This document shows positions 49,699-58,370 of a stretch of 64,000 nucleotides of DNA, in pieces. The stretch spans positions 2,564,896 through 2,628,895 of the forward strand of contig NZ_LPUF01000001.1 of the NCBI RefSeq assembly GCF_002072955.1, written 5' to 3'. Each line of letters begins with the position of its first letter. Position 1 is the first letter of the stretch. The translations under genes and the position numbers were made by a program. This stretch comes from Methyloprofundus sedimenti (GTDB lineage Bacteria > Pseudomonadota > Gammaproteobacteria > Methylococcales > Methylomonadaceae). The notes below the pieces were generated by a model. The model was not told where the DNA came from. It saw nothing but the letters and a program-made list of their open reading frames with translations, and ran no database searches.

Positions 49699-50439
49699 AT
49701 GATTATTCAAAACCAACAACATGATATTCAAACACCAAGCGGAGCAATGCGAACTTATGAATATCGCCCCGTTGCACCAGGAAAATACCCAACCATCATT
49801 TTCTATTCGGAAATTTTCCAGCAAACCACGCCTATCGCCAGAAGTGCAGCTATATTAGCCGGATTTGGTTTTGTCGTATTAGTGCCGGAAGTGTTTCACG
49901 AGTTAAACCCTATCGGCACCGTATTAGGTTACGATGATGTGGGTAAGGATAAAGGTAATCAGGATAAAGCTGACAAACCTTTAGAAAACCATGACAGTGA
50001 CACTCAGGCGATGATTGATTTTGCACAAACAAAAGATTATTGTACCGGTGTAGTCGGCGCTATGGGCGTCTGTATAGGCGGGCATTTAGCCTATCGTGCT
50101 GCCATAAACCCGAGTATTAAATCTGCATTTTGTTTATACCCGACAGATATTCATTCAGACACCCTGCCCGCTGCACAAAATAATGACAGCTTTACTCGCA
50201 CCCCGGATATTAACGGTGAAATATTTATGGTGTTTGGCAAACAAGACCCTCATGTACCCCAGGCAGGTCGAGAAAAAATCTACCAGAATCTGGTGCAACA
50301 TAATATCAATTACAACTGGCTGGAAGTCAATGCACAGCATGCTTTTATGCGTGACGGCGGTGAAAGATACGATCCGCAACTGGCGCTTAAAATGTACTAT
50401 ACCGCGACCGAATTTTTTACTCGCACACTGGCAAATTAG
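49699..50439 (+). CDS. Dienelactone hydrolase family protein
   Basis: A 246-residue alpha/beta hydrolase with the nucleophile motif GAMGVCIGGHLAYR (cysteine in place of serine, as in dienelactone hydrolase), an acid in FGKQDPHVP and a histidine in NAQHAFMRDG. Substrate unknown. Monocistronic. Confidence 0.88.
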   Translation: MIIQNQQHDIQTPSGAMRTYEYRPVAPGKYPTIIFYSEIFQQTTPIARSAAILAGFGFVVLVPEVFHELNPIGTVLGYDDVGKDKGNQDKADKPLENHDSDTQAMIDFAQTKDYCTGVVGAMGVCIGGHLAYRAAINPSIKSAFCLYPTDIHSDTLPAAQNNDSFTRTPDINGEIFMVFGKQDPHVPQAGREKIYQNLVQHNINYNWLEVNAQHAFMRDGGERYDPQLALKMYYTATEFFTRTLAN

Positions 50440-50501
50440 GCTGTGAATAGATATACAGGCCGGTTTGACTGATTTACTGGATAATAATGAAGTGAGAAAA
50501 A

Positions 50502-50765
50502 ATGTATCCTTCGGTAATAAAAATTGTACCTAAAGACAATTATCAAGTTTACGTAGAATTTGATAATAATGAATGTAGAATATTAAACATGGAGCCATAT
50601 TTAAATTTTGGTGTATTTAGCAAAATTAAAGACTTAAATTTGTTTTCACAGGTTCGTGTTTCCTTTGACACGGTTGAATGGGGAAATGGTATAGACCTTG
50701 CCCCCCAGTTTGTATATGAAAAATGTATTAAAGAAAAATGCCTAACGAACTGGGTTAGATTGTGA
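50502..50765 (+). CDS. DUF2442 domain protein, C-terminus altered by a repeat
   Basis: An 87-residue DUF2442 protein with YVEFDNNECRILNMEPYL and FDTVEWGNGIDLAPQFVYEK. Members are small proteins, often beside toxin-like DUF4160 genes; no partner is visible. The last about ten residues extend beyond the family end into repeat DNA, suggesting the original stop was lost. Confidence 0.75.
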   Translation: MYPSVIKIVPKDNYQVYVEFDNNECRILNMEPYLNFGVFSKIKDLNLFSQVRVSFDTVEWGNGIDLAPQFVYEKCIKEKCLTNWVRL

Positions 50766-50787
50766 TCACGATGCGAACCAAAGGGAT

Positions 50788-50827
50788 GTTCAGGTCCCGA
50801 ATTGAATTGTGATTCGGGACTTCTGAC
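50788..50827. repeat. Palindromic hairpin repeat, copy 1 (GGTCCCGAAT family)
   Basis: TCAGGTCCCGAAT and GATTCGGGAC form a stem around TGAATTGT. Related copies lie at 56986, 60741 and 62558. No coding content. Confidence 0.75.
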
Positions 50828-50857
50828 TTTTGCCCCCCCCCGAGTGTCACATTCAAC

Positions 50858-50934
50858 GTAGGGTGGGCAAACAGCCTTACCGTTTGCCCACCATTTGCCG
50901 ATAAACACGGTGGGCAAAAAACTGCCCACCCTAC
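50858..50934. repeat. REP-type double hairpin, copy A
   Basis: Two stems: GGTGGGCAAAC/GTTTGCCCACC and GGTGGGCA/TGCCCACC, enclosed by GTAGGG and CCCTAC. Nearly identical to copies at 57055 and 57705, which flank the RAYT gene. Confidence 0.9.
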
Positions 50935-51014
50935 CAGGCTCGCTTCGGAACAAACCGGAGTACTTTCTATCGCAACCTAAATTCAATCAACCTTCATTCA
51001 AGGTGTGCCAGAGA

Positions 51015-51476
51015 TCACTTGAACTGACCGTAAAAATGCGCCTGAAAAGATTTACGGAAACTCTCATGGCAGGCTAGACAGGTATTTTGCAGCTCTGAGA
51101 AGGCCAAAATCACACCGTGGCCATCTTTTTCGGCTGCAACTTCAGCCAGTACACGAGCCGCATCATGCGTTTTACCGTCATAGCCCTTGAACTTGCTGAC
51201 ATTGCTACCCGCAAAGCTCAAAATGCGTACTTTCTCAACCAAGGGTGGCTGTGGATGATCAGCTACCTGTAGAGCAATTTTTTCGACAAGTTCCCAGTCC
51301 TCACGAGAAATACCGTCGATGATGGTTTGCATATTCTTACCCAGATCTTGCATAATTTTGCGCAAGGCCAGGGGCTCTGTGGTGTCAGCTAAAGTTTCGG
51401 CAAACACCTGACCACTGGCAGCTATGATGGCTAATCCTGTCAACAATATGATTCTAATAATGCTAGCTGTTCTCAT
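51015..51476 (-). CDS. Periplasmic cytochrome c (c'-like, single haem)
   Basis: A 153-residue protein with a signal peptide (IIRIILLTGLAIIAASG, FA cleavage) and a C-terminal haem motif CLACH (residues 133-137). The helical body with a C-terminal CXXCH fits class II cytochromes (c'/c-556 type). It may bind gases or carry electrons. It lies 110 nt downstream of the RND gene in the same direction. Confidence 0.82.
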   Translation of the reverse strand: MRTASIIRIILLTGLAIIAASGQVFAETLADTTEPLALRKIMQDLGKNMQTIIDGISREDWELVEKIALQVADHPQPPLVEKVRILSFAGSNVSKFKGYDGKTHDAARVLAEVAAEKDGHGVILAFSELQNTCLACHESFRKSFQAHFYGQFK

Positions 51477-51586
51477 ATTCAGTATTCTCCGGTTTTCTAT
51501 ATTGATTTTAGGTATTGGTTACTTCTATCCGTAACGTGTATGGCTGGAAAAAATTTCTGCGAAACTGTGATTCTCATACGCTTTTA

Positions 51587-54500
51587 CTATGCCGTTGTCG
51601 GTTCTAACTCTGCTGCTAATTGTACAAATCCAGTATCTTCCATAATTGCATACATGGCAGGCAAGACTAGCATGATCAAGACTGTGGATGTCAACATACC
51701 AAACACAATACTGGTCACTAAAGGCACAAGAATTAATGCCTGAGAACTGGTCTCAAACAGCAAGGGCGTCATACCAGCGATGGTAGTGACAGAAGTGAGG
51801 AAAATAGCTCGGAAACGATCGACTACTGCTTGCCTGGCCGCGTCGTGCAAGACCATGCCCTCTTCTACCCGATATTTCACAAATTCGACTAGCAGGATCG
51901 AATCATTCACGACGATACCCGTCAGGGAAACAAAACCGATCATACTCGGTAGGGTGAAATCCAGGCCCATAATCAAATGCCCCCAGATCGTGCCGATGAG
52001 CGCAAGGGGAATATTGATCATGACGATTAACGGTTCGCGAAAATTGCGAAATTGCAGACTAAGTAAAAGGAATACGCCAAATGACCCAAGCCCGAAACCT
52101 GAGAGTATAGAAAACTTCGTTTCAGTGCCGTTTTCGACTTCGCCTTTAAGCGTAAACGTGATGTCAGGATAACGTTCCTGCAATGTGTTTAAAAAGTTGT
52201 TTTGTAAGCTTGCGACGACTTCCGAAGTATTGGCAATGCCTGCATCCACATCGCCATATATATTGACAGTGCGCTGGTGATTGATATGACCGATTCGAGA
52301 AAATTCACGTTCTTCGGTAATAATAGCGACACTGCTTAACGGGATCTCTTTTCCGGTTTTTGAAAACACAGTGAAATTGTCAAAATCGCGTAACTCATTA
52401 CCTTGTTGATTGCCCAGTCTGGCAATGATCTCATAGGCTTCTCGCCCTTTGTAAATCTCACTGATTTTAACGTCCAGATAAGCTGATCGTAGTTGCGCGG
52501 CAATACTACGGGAATCAATGCCTGTGGCTAATGCACCTGGCTTAAGTGAGATACTGTATTTCGGTTTACCTGGACGAAGGTCATCCAGCAAGTTGCTAAC
52601 GCCATTATAGCCCCTGAGCCAGTTTTGCACCTCCCATGATGCCCTTGACAGTTCATCCATGTCCTGGCCACTCAGACGAATGTGAATAGCACGTCCCGCA
52701 GGTCCCAGCTTGGGCTCTTTATATTGGATACTTAGCACGTCGGGTAGTGCCCCGGTGTGTTTTTCCCAGAGCTGGGTTAACTCAAGAATATTTGTATGGC
52801 GTTTTTCGGTGTTAAGTATATCGATACTAAGGGTTGCCAGATGCGTTCCATTTTCGGGGACATCGCCATGTTCACCATATGAAAGCTGCACATTTTTAAC
52901 CAGCTCTTCTGATTCATTTTTGCTAAGCGCTTTATTGGTTTCATCCAGCGCATTGAGCAATCTCTCCACCACCTGCTCGGTTTTTCTCAGTGGGGTGCCT
53001 TGTGGTAGTAGAATTCTGGCTTCCAGATTATTGCCTTCCAGATCTGGGAAGGCTTTGAATTTAACGGTGCCAGTTACCACCAGACCGACTGAAAAAATCA
53101 ACATAGCCAGCGTTATACCGACAGTAATATATCTAAACTGCATAGCGAGTTGAGCGGCATGTCCGACCCCGGTGCGTAATCGATCAAACCCGGCTTCAAA
53201 CTTCACTCGCCATTTTGGCGGTGTATTGTGGCGCCCATGTTCTAGTGAGTGCTTCAGATGGTGTGGCAACACCAGAAAGGCTTCGATCAAACTGATGGTA
53301 AGCACTGACAACAAAACCACAGGCAGCACACCCAATATCTGTCCCAGATCGCCTTCCATCATCAACAGGCTGCCAAATAAAAAGGCGGACGTGAGATAGG
53401 AAGAAAAAACGCCACGAAAAACTTTATTGGTACCATCGACAGCCGCATCCAGCGGCGACTTCCCTTTGCGGTATTCATGATCAATACTTTCAGATAGTAC
53501 TATGGCATCATCCATTAAAATACCAATAGCCATAAGCAAGGCGACCATTGAGATCATATTGATACTCACGCCAAACACGACCATCATGGCAAGCCCACCC
53601 AAAAATGAAATAGGTAAGCCGAGGGCAATCCAGAATGTATAACGCCATGAAAAAAATAGTAGCAGCATCAACGCTGCCAGAACCAGACCCTGCCAACCAT
53701 TTACTAACAGCAGTTGTAACCTGTCACGCACTGAAGTCGAAGTATCATTAACAATAGTCAGTTGTGTTCCTTCAGGCAGAATTTTATTTTCATTTTCAAC
53801 AAACTCAATCAGCGCGTCGGCAACTTTCATTGTATCATCGATAGTATTTTTACTGACTTTGAGTAGTGCAGCCGGTTTACCGTTTAACTCAATGCGTTCT
53901 TCAGGTTTTTCAAATTTATCCTCAATTTTGGCAATATCACCCAGCTTAATTTCGCCACCTTCAGGCATATTGATAATAGTGAGATCTTCCAGTTCATCAG
54001 TAGTCTTTCTGATATTATCAAAGTGAATTTGATAGGAAATTTCACTATCTTCCAATGTCCCTGCGGGTAATTCCAGTGCCTGAGCGGAAATTAAGTCGGC
54101 AATATTCTGAATACTGAGATTGTATTTTTGTTGAGTATCAGGGCGAATCAATACCTGTAACTGATGTGTGGAAAAACCGTCCATGCTGACGATTGGAATT
54201 TGCGGCATGGCAATAAGGCGGTCACGGTAATATTCTGCCAGTGCTTTTAATTCAGTAGCTGTTAACTTATCTGAGGTGATGGCAATATTGGCAACCGGGT
54301 TTATTCTCCCCAGCTGTTTGATCACAGGCTCTTCGATATTCTCAGGGAAATTCTGGATGGCATCAATTTCAGTTTTAATATCATCAGTAAACTCACGCAT
54401 ATTTCCCGCTTCCTGCATCTCCAGTGTAAAAATGGCAACATTGTCACGCGCATCACATTCCTGTTCTTTTAAAAAACTGATGCCATCTGTGGCATCTTCC

Positions 54501-54694
54501 AGCGGGTTGCAAATACCATCTTCAACATCTGCCGGGCTTGCTCCAGGATAGGCAACCGTAACCTGTACCTTACTGGGCTTGAGCAGTGGAAAGGATTCTT
54601 TATTAAGACTTTTTAATGAATTAAAACCAATGGCGATGATTGCCATCATCAAGATATTGCTAATGGTGGGGTGTGCCGCAAAATAGCGAATCAT
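51587..54694 (-). CDS. RND efflux transporter permease
   Basis: A 1035-residue inner-membrane pump of the AcrB superfamily: N-terminal helix, two large periplasmic loops and about twelve helices, with the proton-relay region GILMDDAIVLSESIDHEYRKG and GIVVNDSILLVEFVKYRVEEG. It exports an unknown compound with the adaptor encoded upstream; the outer-membrane channel is not encoded here. Its ATG overlaps the adaptor stop by 4 nt. Length is normal. Confidence 0.92.
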   Translation of the reverse strand: MIRYFAAHPTISNILMMAIIAIGFNSLKSLNKESFPLLKPSKVQVTVAYPGASPADVEDGICNPLEDATDGISFLKEQECDARDNVAIFTLEMQEAGNMREFTDDIKTEIDAIQNFPENIEEPVIKQLGRINPVANIAITSDKLTATELKALAEYYRDRLIAMPQIPIVSMDGFSTHQLQVLIRPDTQQKYNLSIQNIADLISAQALELPAGTLEDSEISYQIHFDNIRKTTDELEDLTIINMPEGGEIKLGDIAKIEDKFEKPEERIELNGKPAALLKVSKNTIDDTMKVADALIEFVENENKILPEGTQLTIVNDTSTSVRDRLQLLLVNGWQGLVLAALMLLLFFSWRYTFWIALGLPISFLGGLAMMVVFGVSINMISMVALLMAIGILMDDAIVLSESIDHEYRKGKSPLDAAVDGTNKVFRGVFSSYLTSAFLFGSLLMMEGDLGQILGVLPVVLLSVLTISLIEAFLVLPHHLKHSLEHGRHNTPPKWRVKFEAGFDRLRTGVGHAAQLAMQFRYITVGITLAMLIFSVGLVVTGTVKFKAFPDLEGNNLEARILLPQGTPLRKTEQVVERLLNALDETNKALSKNESEELVKNVQLSYGEHGDVPENGTHLATLSIDILNTEKRHTNILELTQLWEKHTGALPDVLSIQYKEPKLGPAGRAIHIRLSGQDMDELSRASWEVQNWLRGYNGVSNLLDDLRPGKPKYSISLKPGALATGIDSRSIAAQLRSAYLDVKISEIYKGREAYEIIARLGNQQGNELRDFDNFTVFSKTGKEIPLSSVAIITEEREFSRIGHINHQRTVNIYGDVDAGIANTSEVVASLQNNFLNTLQERYPDITFTLKGEVENGTETKFSILSGFGLGSFGVFLLLSLQFRNFREPLIVMINIPLALIGTIWGHLIMGLDFTLPSMIGFVSLTGIVVNDSILLVEFVKYRVEEGMVLHDAARQAVVDRFRAIFLTSVTTIAGMTPLLFETSSQALILVPLVTSIVFGMLTSTVLIMLVLPAMYAIMEDTGFVQLAAELEPTTA

Positions 54695-56157
54695 TGCACA
54701 ACACCTTCAATTAACTCAGGGGGTGAAACAAGGTTGTCGCTATCATTAACTTTATTCCCATTAATATGGTTTGGGCTGATGGCCTCTTCACCAGCAGCCT
54801 CTTTGGCCATTTGCTTTTCATACTCACTTGCCATGACAAGTTTAAGCGGCAAACCATTAATAACAGGTGTAACATCGGTGATAATAATTTTTTCACCCTC
54901 TTTCACACCATCGCTGACAACTACAAGTTGTCCTTGTTTGTGAAGAATATTTAGCGGCCGAATTTCCAGCTGGTAATTTGTCCCGGAAGCATTTTCTTTG
55001 GCAACATAGACGCGCCCTTGGTGGATAGCCTTTCTTGGTATAACCAGCATTCCCCGTGCGGGTGAAAAAAATTCAACGGCTGCATACATGCCTTTTAGCA
55101 AGGGTGGACGTTTGCCAGGAATGACGCCTGTATAAGGATTATTGACCGCAACAACCAGACCAATTGTATCCCGAACAGGGTCAATGGACTCACTAATACG
55201 TAACAGTTCACCTTGCCATTTTGTGCTAATCCCTTCATATCCGACCAGGCTAACGCTTGCTTGCATTTTAATTTTTGCAAATGCAGACTGCATGTCTTGC
55301 GGGTTTTGTAGATTTAAACGTTGATCGCCAAAGCCCATTAACATTGGGTAAAACTGACGTACGGACAACTGTGCATTGATTTCAATAGCCTGTGTGCCTA
55401 ATGCTTCAAACAACACGCTGCCAACAGGTGTATATTCACCTTTTTCGACTAAAACTTCTCCAATGCGCGCATCAAAAGGTAGACGAATTTCGGTACGCCC
55501 CAGGGTATCCTGGCTTTGTGCAAGCTGAGTTTTAGATTGTTTGATTTGTGCCTGGCTTACGGATTTACGACTGGTGTAGCTTGCGAGCCTGCCTTGTAAA
55601 TCTTCGACCTGCTGTTGAAGTAGCAAAACCTTCTGCTCTTCTGCATCAACGGTTGAACGGGCAATTAGACGTTTTTCCCAGACACTAAGCAAACGGTTTA
55701 ATTCTTTTGTACCAGTGTGTAGATTCTTTTTGGCAATTTCGAGTGAGCGGCGGGTGCTACTTTCCTCAACTTCCAGTTGTTCCAGGGATGATTGACTACC
55801 CGCTAGTCCCGCCTCGCTTTGATCCAGTGAAAACTCAAAAGCCGTAGGTTCAATACGTATAACCACGGTTCCCTTTGCCAGGCTAGCGCCTTTTTTCAAT
55901 GCAGGGTGAATATAACTAATCTTGCCGCTAACTTCCGTTTTGGCTTTCACCAAAACCGCGGGCTCTACATTACCATAAGCCATAGCACGACTGCGAAATG
56001 GCAGCTTCTTCAAGGTAATGACTTCCACCGTTTTAACAGGAAATTGCAGTACCTCATGCTGGGCAGGTGGTGCAGATTTTATCTTGTAAATAACCAGAGC
56101 CAGGGCTGTAATAGCAATCAATGGTAGAATAAATGCGTTTTGAAAGACTTTTTTCAT
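54691..56157 (-). CDS. RND efflux periplasmic adaptor subunit
   Basis: A 488-residue membrane fusion protein: N-terminal anchor (FILPLIAITALALVIY), barrel-sandwich segment (VKAKTEVSGKISYIHPALKK), long coiled coil (about residues 110-210) and second lipoyl half-motif (LPFDARIGEVLVEKGEYTPVG). It bridges the RND pump to an outer-membrane channel. It overlaps both neighbours, so the three genes form one operon. Confidence 0.9.
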   Translation of the reverse strand: MKKVFQNAFILPLIAITALALVIYKIKSAPPAQHEVLQFPVKTVEVITLKKLPFRSRAMAYGNVEPAVLVKAKTEVSGKISYIHPALKKGASLAKGTVVIRIEPTAFEFSLDQSEAGLAGSQSSLEQLEVEESSTRRSLEIAKKNLHTGTKELNRLLSVWEKRLIARSTVDAEEQKVLLLQQQVEDLQGRLASYTSRKSVSQAQIKQSKTQLAQSQDTLGRTEIRLPFDARIGEVLVEKGEYTPVGSVLFEALGTQAIEINAQLSVRQFYPMLMGFGDQRLNLQNPQDMQSAFAKIKMQASVSLVGYEGISTKWQGELLRISESIDPVRDTIGLVVAVNNPYTGVIPGKRPPLLKGMYAAVEFFSPARGMLVIPRKAIHQGRVYVAKENASGTNYQLEIRPLNILHKQGQLVVVSDGVKEGEKIIITDVTPVINGLPLKLVMASEYEKQMAKEAAGEEAISPNHINGNKVNDSDNLVSPPELIEGVVQ

Positions 56158-56762
56158 CTGCTGTGCTCAATACCACGGCGATAGATCGCAAAAACACCCG
56201 CCGCCTTATCTTCTATATTTCCAGCATCTCCGTCCAGTAATGACTGCATAACCAGGCCTTGAATGGTACCTATAAACAATGTACCTGCTGCCAACGTATT
56301 TATAGCCGGATCAATTTCACCTTCAGCTTTACCCTTTTCTATCAATACCGCCAAACGCTCAGCGTATTTTCGGATCAGGGTGCGCGTAATGCGCTTGGCT
56401 GCGGTATCCTCAGCACGCTGTAATTCGCCAAATAACATACGCGGTACACCTGGATAGGCAGAGACAAACTCAATATGAGTCATAAACACCGCTTCCAGTG
56501 CTGCAAGTTGACTTACTGCAGACTTAGCCGCCTTATCTACTCGTGCTAGCAAGCGTTCCGCAAGCCATTCCATTACTGCCTGCCAGATAGCCTCTTTATT
56601 AGGGAAGTGACGAAACAATGCCCCTTGAGTCACATTCATGTATTTGGCAATGGCTGCGGTGGTTATATTGTCAGGATTTTGTTTGGCAGCAAGTTCAACC
56701 ACGGCCTCTACGGTTACCGCACGACGTTCATTAGCGGGCAGATGTTTGCTTTTCGATGTCAT
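56154..56762 (-). CDS. TetR-family regulator of the efflux operon
   Basis: A 202-residue regulator with the N-terminal HTH TTAAIAKYMNVTQGALFRHF and a ligand-binding C-terminal domain. It is the first gene of the regulator-adaptor-pump operon and overlaps the adaptor start by 4 nt. A palindrome just upstream is its likely operator, so it probably represses its own operon. Confidence 0.93.
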   Translation of the reverse strand: MTSKSKHLPANERRAVTVEAVVELAAKQNPDNITTAAIAKYMNVTQGALFRHFPNKEAIWQAVMEWLAERLLARVDKAAKSAVSQLAALEAVFMTHIEFVSAYPGVPRMLFGELQRAEDTAAKRITRTLIRKYAERLAVLIEKGKAEGEIDPAINTLAAGTLFIGTIQGLVMQSLLDGDAGNIEDKAAGVFAIYRRGIEHSR

Positions 56763-56771
56763 GACACCTCC

Positions 56772-56799
56772 AGAAAATAGTAATTGATTACTATCTTCT
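56772..56799 (-). promoter_or_regulatory. Likely TetR operator (28-bp palindrome)
   Basis: The core ATAGTAAT-TG-ATTACTAT is a perfect inverted repeat, extended outward by AGAA and TTCT with one mismatch in each arm. It ends 9 nt before the tetR start, overlapping where a promoter would lie, after which GGAGG precedes the ATG. Confidence 0.8.
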
Positions 56800-56845
56800 G
56801 TTATGAGAAATCAAATGTCAACCCCTGCTCCGAATTAAAAAAATA

Positions 56846-56960
56846 TTAAACACTGGGGGGTGAAAGTCCCGCTCTGACAAGGTAGGTCAACCGCCAGATA
56901 GCAAACATCGAGCAGGCGGAGGTAACTCCAAATGTTAAGTAACCAAGCAAACAAGTGGTC
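56846..56960 (+). other. Possible remnant of group II intron 5' region
   Basis: The stretch GGGGGTGAAAGTCCC followed by GACAAGGTAGGTCAACCG and AGGCGGAGGTAACTCC has the look of domain I sequences in bacterial group II introns. No intron-encoded protein is present and the element ends at repeat DNA. This is visual resemblance only. Confidence 0.3.
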
Positions 56961-56985
56961 AGGTCCCACACACAAGCAGAGGCAT

Positions 56986-57041
56986 GTTCAGGTCCCGAAT
57001 TGAATTGTGATTCGTGATTCGTGATTCGTGATTCGGGACCT
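56986..57041. repeat. Palindromic hairpin repeat, copy 2, with tandem heptamer
   Basis: TCAGGTCCCGAAT and GATTCGGGACCT form the stem. Between them the heptamer GTGATTC is repeated four times (57007-57034), while other copies have it once, indicating slippage-type expansion. Confidence 0.8.
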
Positions 57042-57054
57042 CTACCCCCCCAAC

Positions 57055-57133
57055 GTAGGGTGGGCAAACAGCCTTACCGTTTGCCCACCATTTGCCGATA
57101 AACACGGTGGGCAAAAAGGCCTGCCCACCCTAC
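57055..57133. repeat. REP-type double hairpin, copy B, at the 3' end of RAYT
   Basis: Same sequence as copy A, apart from a few bases near the right stem. It contains the RAYT stop codon in its last bases. Confidence 0.9.
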
Positions 57134-57681
57134 TCACCGTAATCCATATCATCGTCTTGAATTAATTTATTGCCACCCCAATTAGTCGGATATATCCCCT
57201 GATTGACATAGCGATGAAATGTCGAATATGGCCATTCACTCACAGCTTTTACCAGACCATGCTTAACCGGATTGTCATGAATATAATTCATATGACGCTG
57301 ATAATCATTTTTATCACGGATTTGATACTCCCAAAAACGTCTTTGCCAAATGGTGCCTTCCCGATGTTTTTGTTTTGAGGCATTAAGCCATTCCGGTTTG
57401 TGTAAGCTATCCTTTGCAGACTTTGTAAATTGCCTTTTGATGCCATTCCAGCGTACCGAAAAATCGTTATCATTTTCCGGCAAGGTCCAAATGCAATGAA
57501 GATGATCGGGCAACAATATCCAGGCATCAATTGTAAATGGATAGCGTTTTCGTGTATTGCTTAGCGCATTGCGTAACCAGACACAAGAATCATCATCGGT
57601 TAAAATATTCCATCGTCGAAATGTCACCACAGTAAAGAAATAACAAGCCCCCGGTGCATCCGCACGACAGTAATTCGACAT
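57130..57681 (-). mobile_element. REP-associated tyrosine transposase (RAYT, TnpA_REP)
   Basis: A 183-residue single-strand transposase of the Y1 HUH class: the paired histidines are in LLPDHLHCIW (H60, H62) and the catalytic tyrosine in RHMNYIHDNPVKHG (Y133). The gene is bounded by REP double hairpins on both sides (57055 and 57705), the arrangement called a REPtron. It is intact and may mobilise the REP elements seen in this window. Confidence 0.93.
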
Positions 57682-57704
57682 ATCAATGACCTCCCATATT
57701 CAAC

Positions 57705-57786
57705 GTAGGGTGGGCAAACAGCTTTACCGTTTGCCCACCATTGGCCGATAAAAAAAAAGGTGGGCAAAAAAACCTGCCCACCCTAC
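57705..57786. repeat. REP-type double hairpin, copy C, upstream of RAYT
   Basis: Same orientation as copies A and B, with small changes (an A8 run before the second stem). It lies 24 bp before the RAYT start. Confidence 0.9.
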
Positions 57787-58304
57787 CGGGCTAGCGCTTC
57801 AAACCAACGTGGAGTATCAGGGCTGTGTCCGCAATTATTCCCATTCATGTAGAAAAACATAGCAGAATAATCAACTATAAAAAGGTCACCTAATGCCGCA
57901 CTATTTAAAATATACTGTTTTTATACCATATCCCATAAAATAAGTTATATAACTTATTTTTCAGGTACCTATGCGATAATAAAGTTTAAAATTCTGATTT
58001 TTCAAAGGCAGTGATTGCGGATACTTTAGAGCTGTCCAAAATTTGTACGATCTAATGCCAAGCCTTTACTGGTAAAGGGTTGAACGAGTTACACAAAAAC
58101 AACTCACAATGTTATCCACAGAAAATGTGGGTAACTGTCATCTAGCTGTAATAAGTAGCTGTGCCTAACTCTGTATCGGGTTGATTTATCCCCAAATAAT
58201 GCTGAGGAATGACACAGGTTTGTTTTGTGGTACAGGTGCTTTTACTCATGGGTTTAAGGTGCTTATCCAGAGAAATTAGAGGGCTTAATAATAATTATTA
58301 GCTT
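57787..58304. other. Stretch without recognised gene
   Basis: About 520 bp between the REP element and the interrupted small gene. It has one TTATCCACA (58112-58120), equal to the DnaA-box core, but no cluster of such boxes, and no convincing reading frame. Confidence 0.5.
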
Positions 58305-58370
58305 TTACGCAAGAAAATGGCCCTCTTTTTTAGCTAGTTCAATTTGCCTTTTGATTTCTTTTTTATACTC

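Larger units (their letters stand above)
50766..51014. other. Intergenic repeat block
   Basis: About 250 bp holding the hairpin repeat and the REP element between DUF2442 and the cytochrome gene. No additional gene is seen. Confidence 0.6.

Noticed and set aside
57007-57034. Tandem heptamers as a CRISPR array
   Set aside because: Repeats are 7 bp, adjacent and without spacers; no cas genes.
58112-58120. TTATCCACA as part of a replication origin
   Set aside because: A single DnaA-box core without further boxes, an A+T-rich unwinding region or replication genes.
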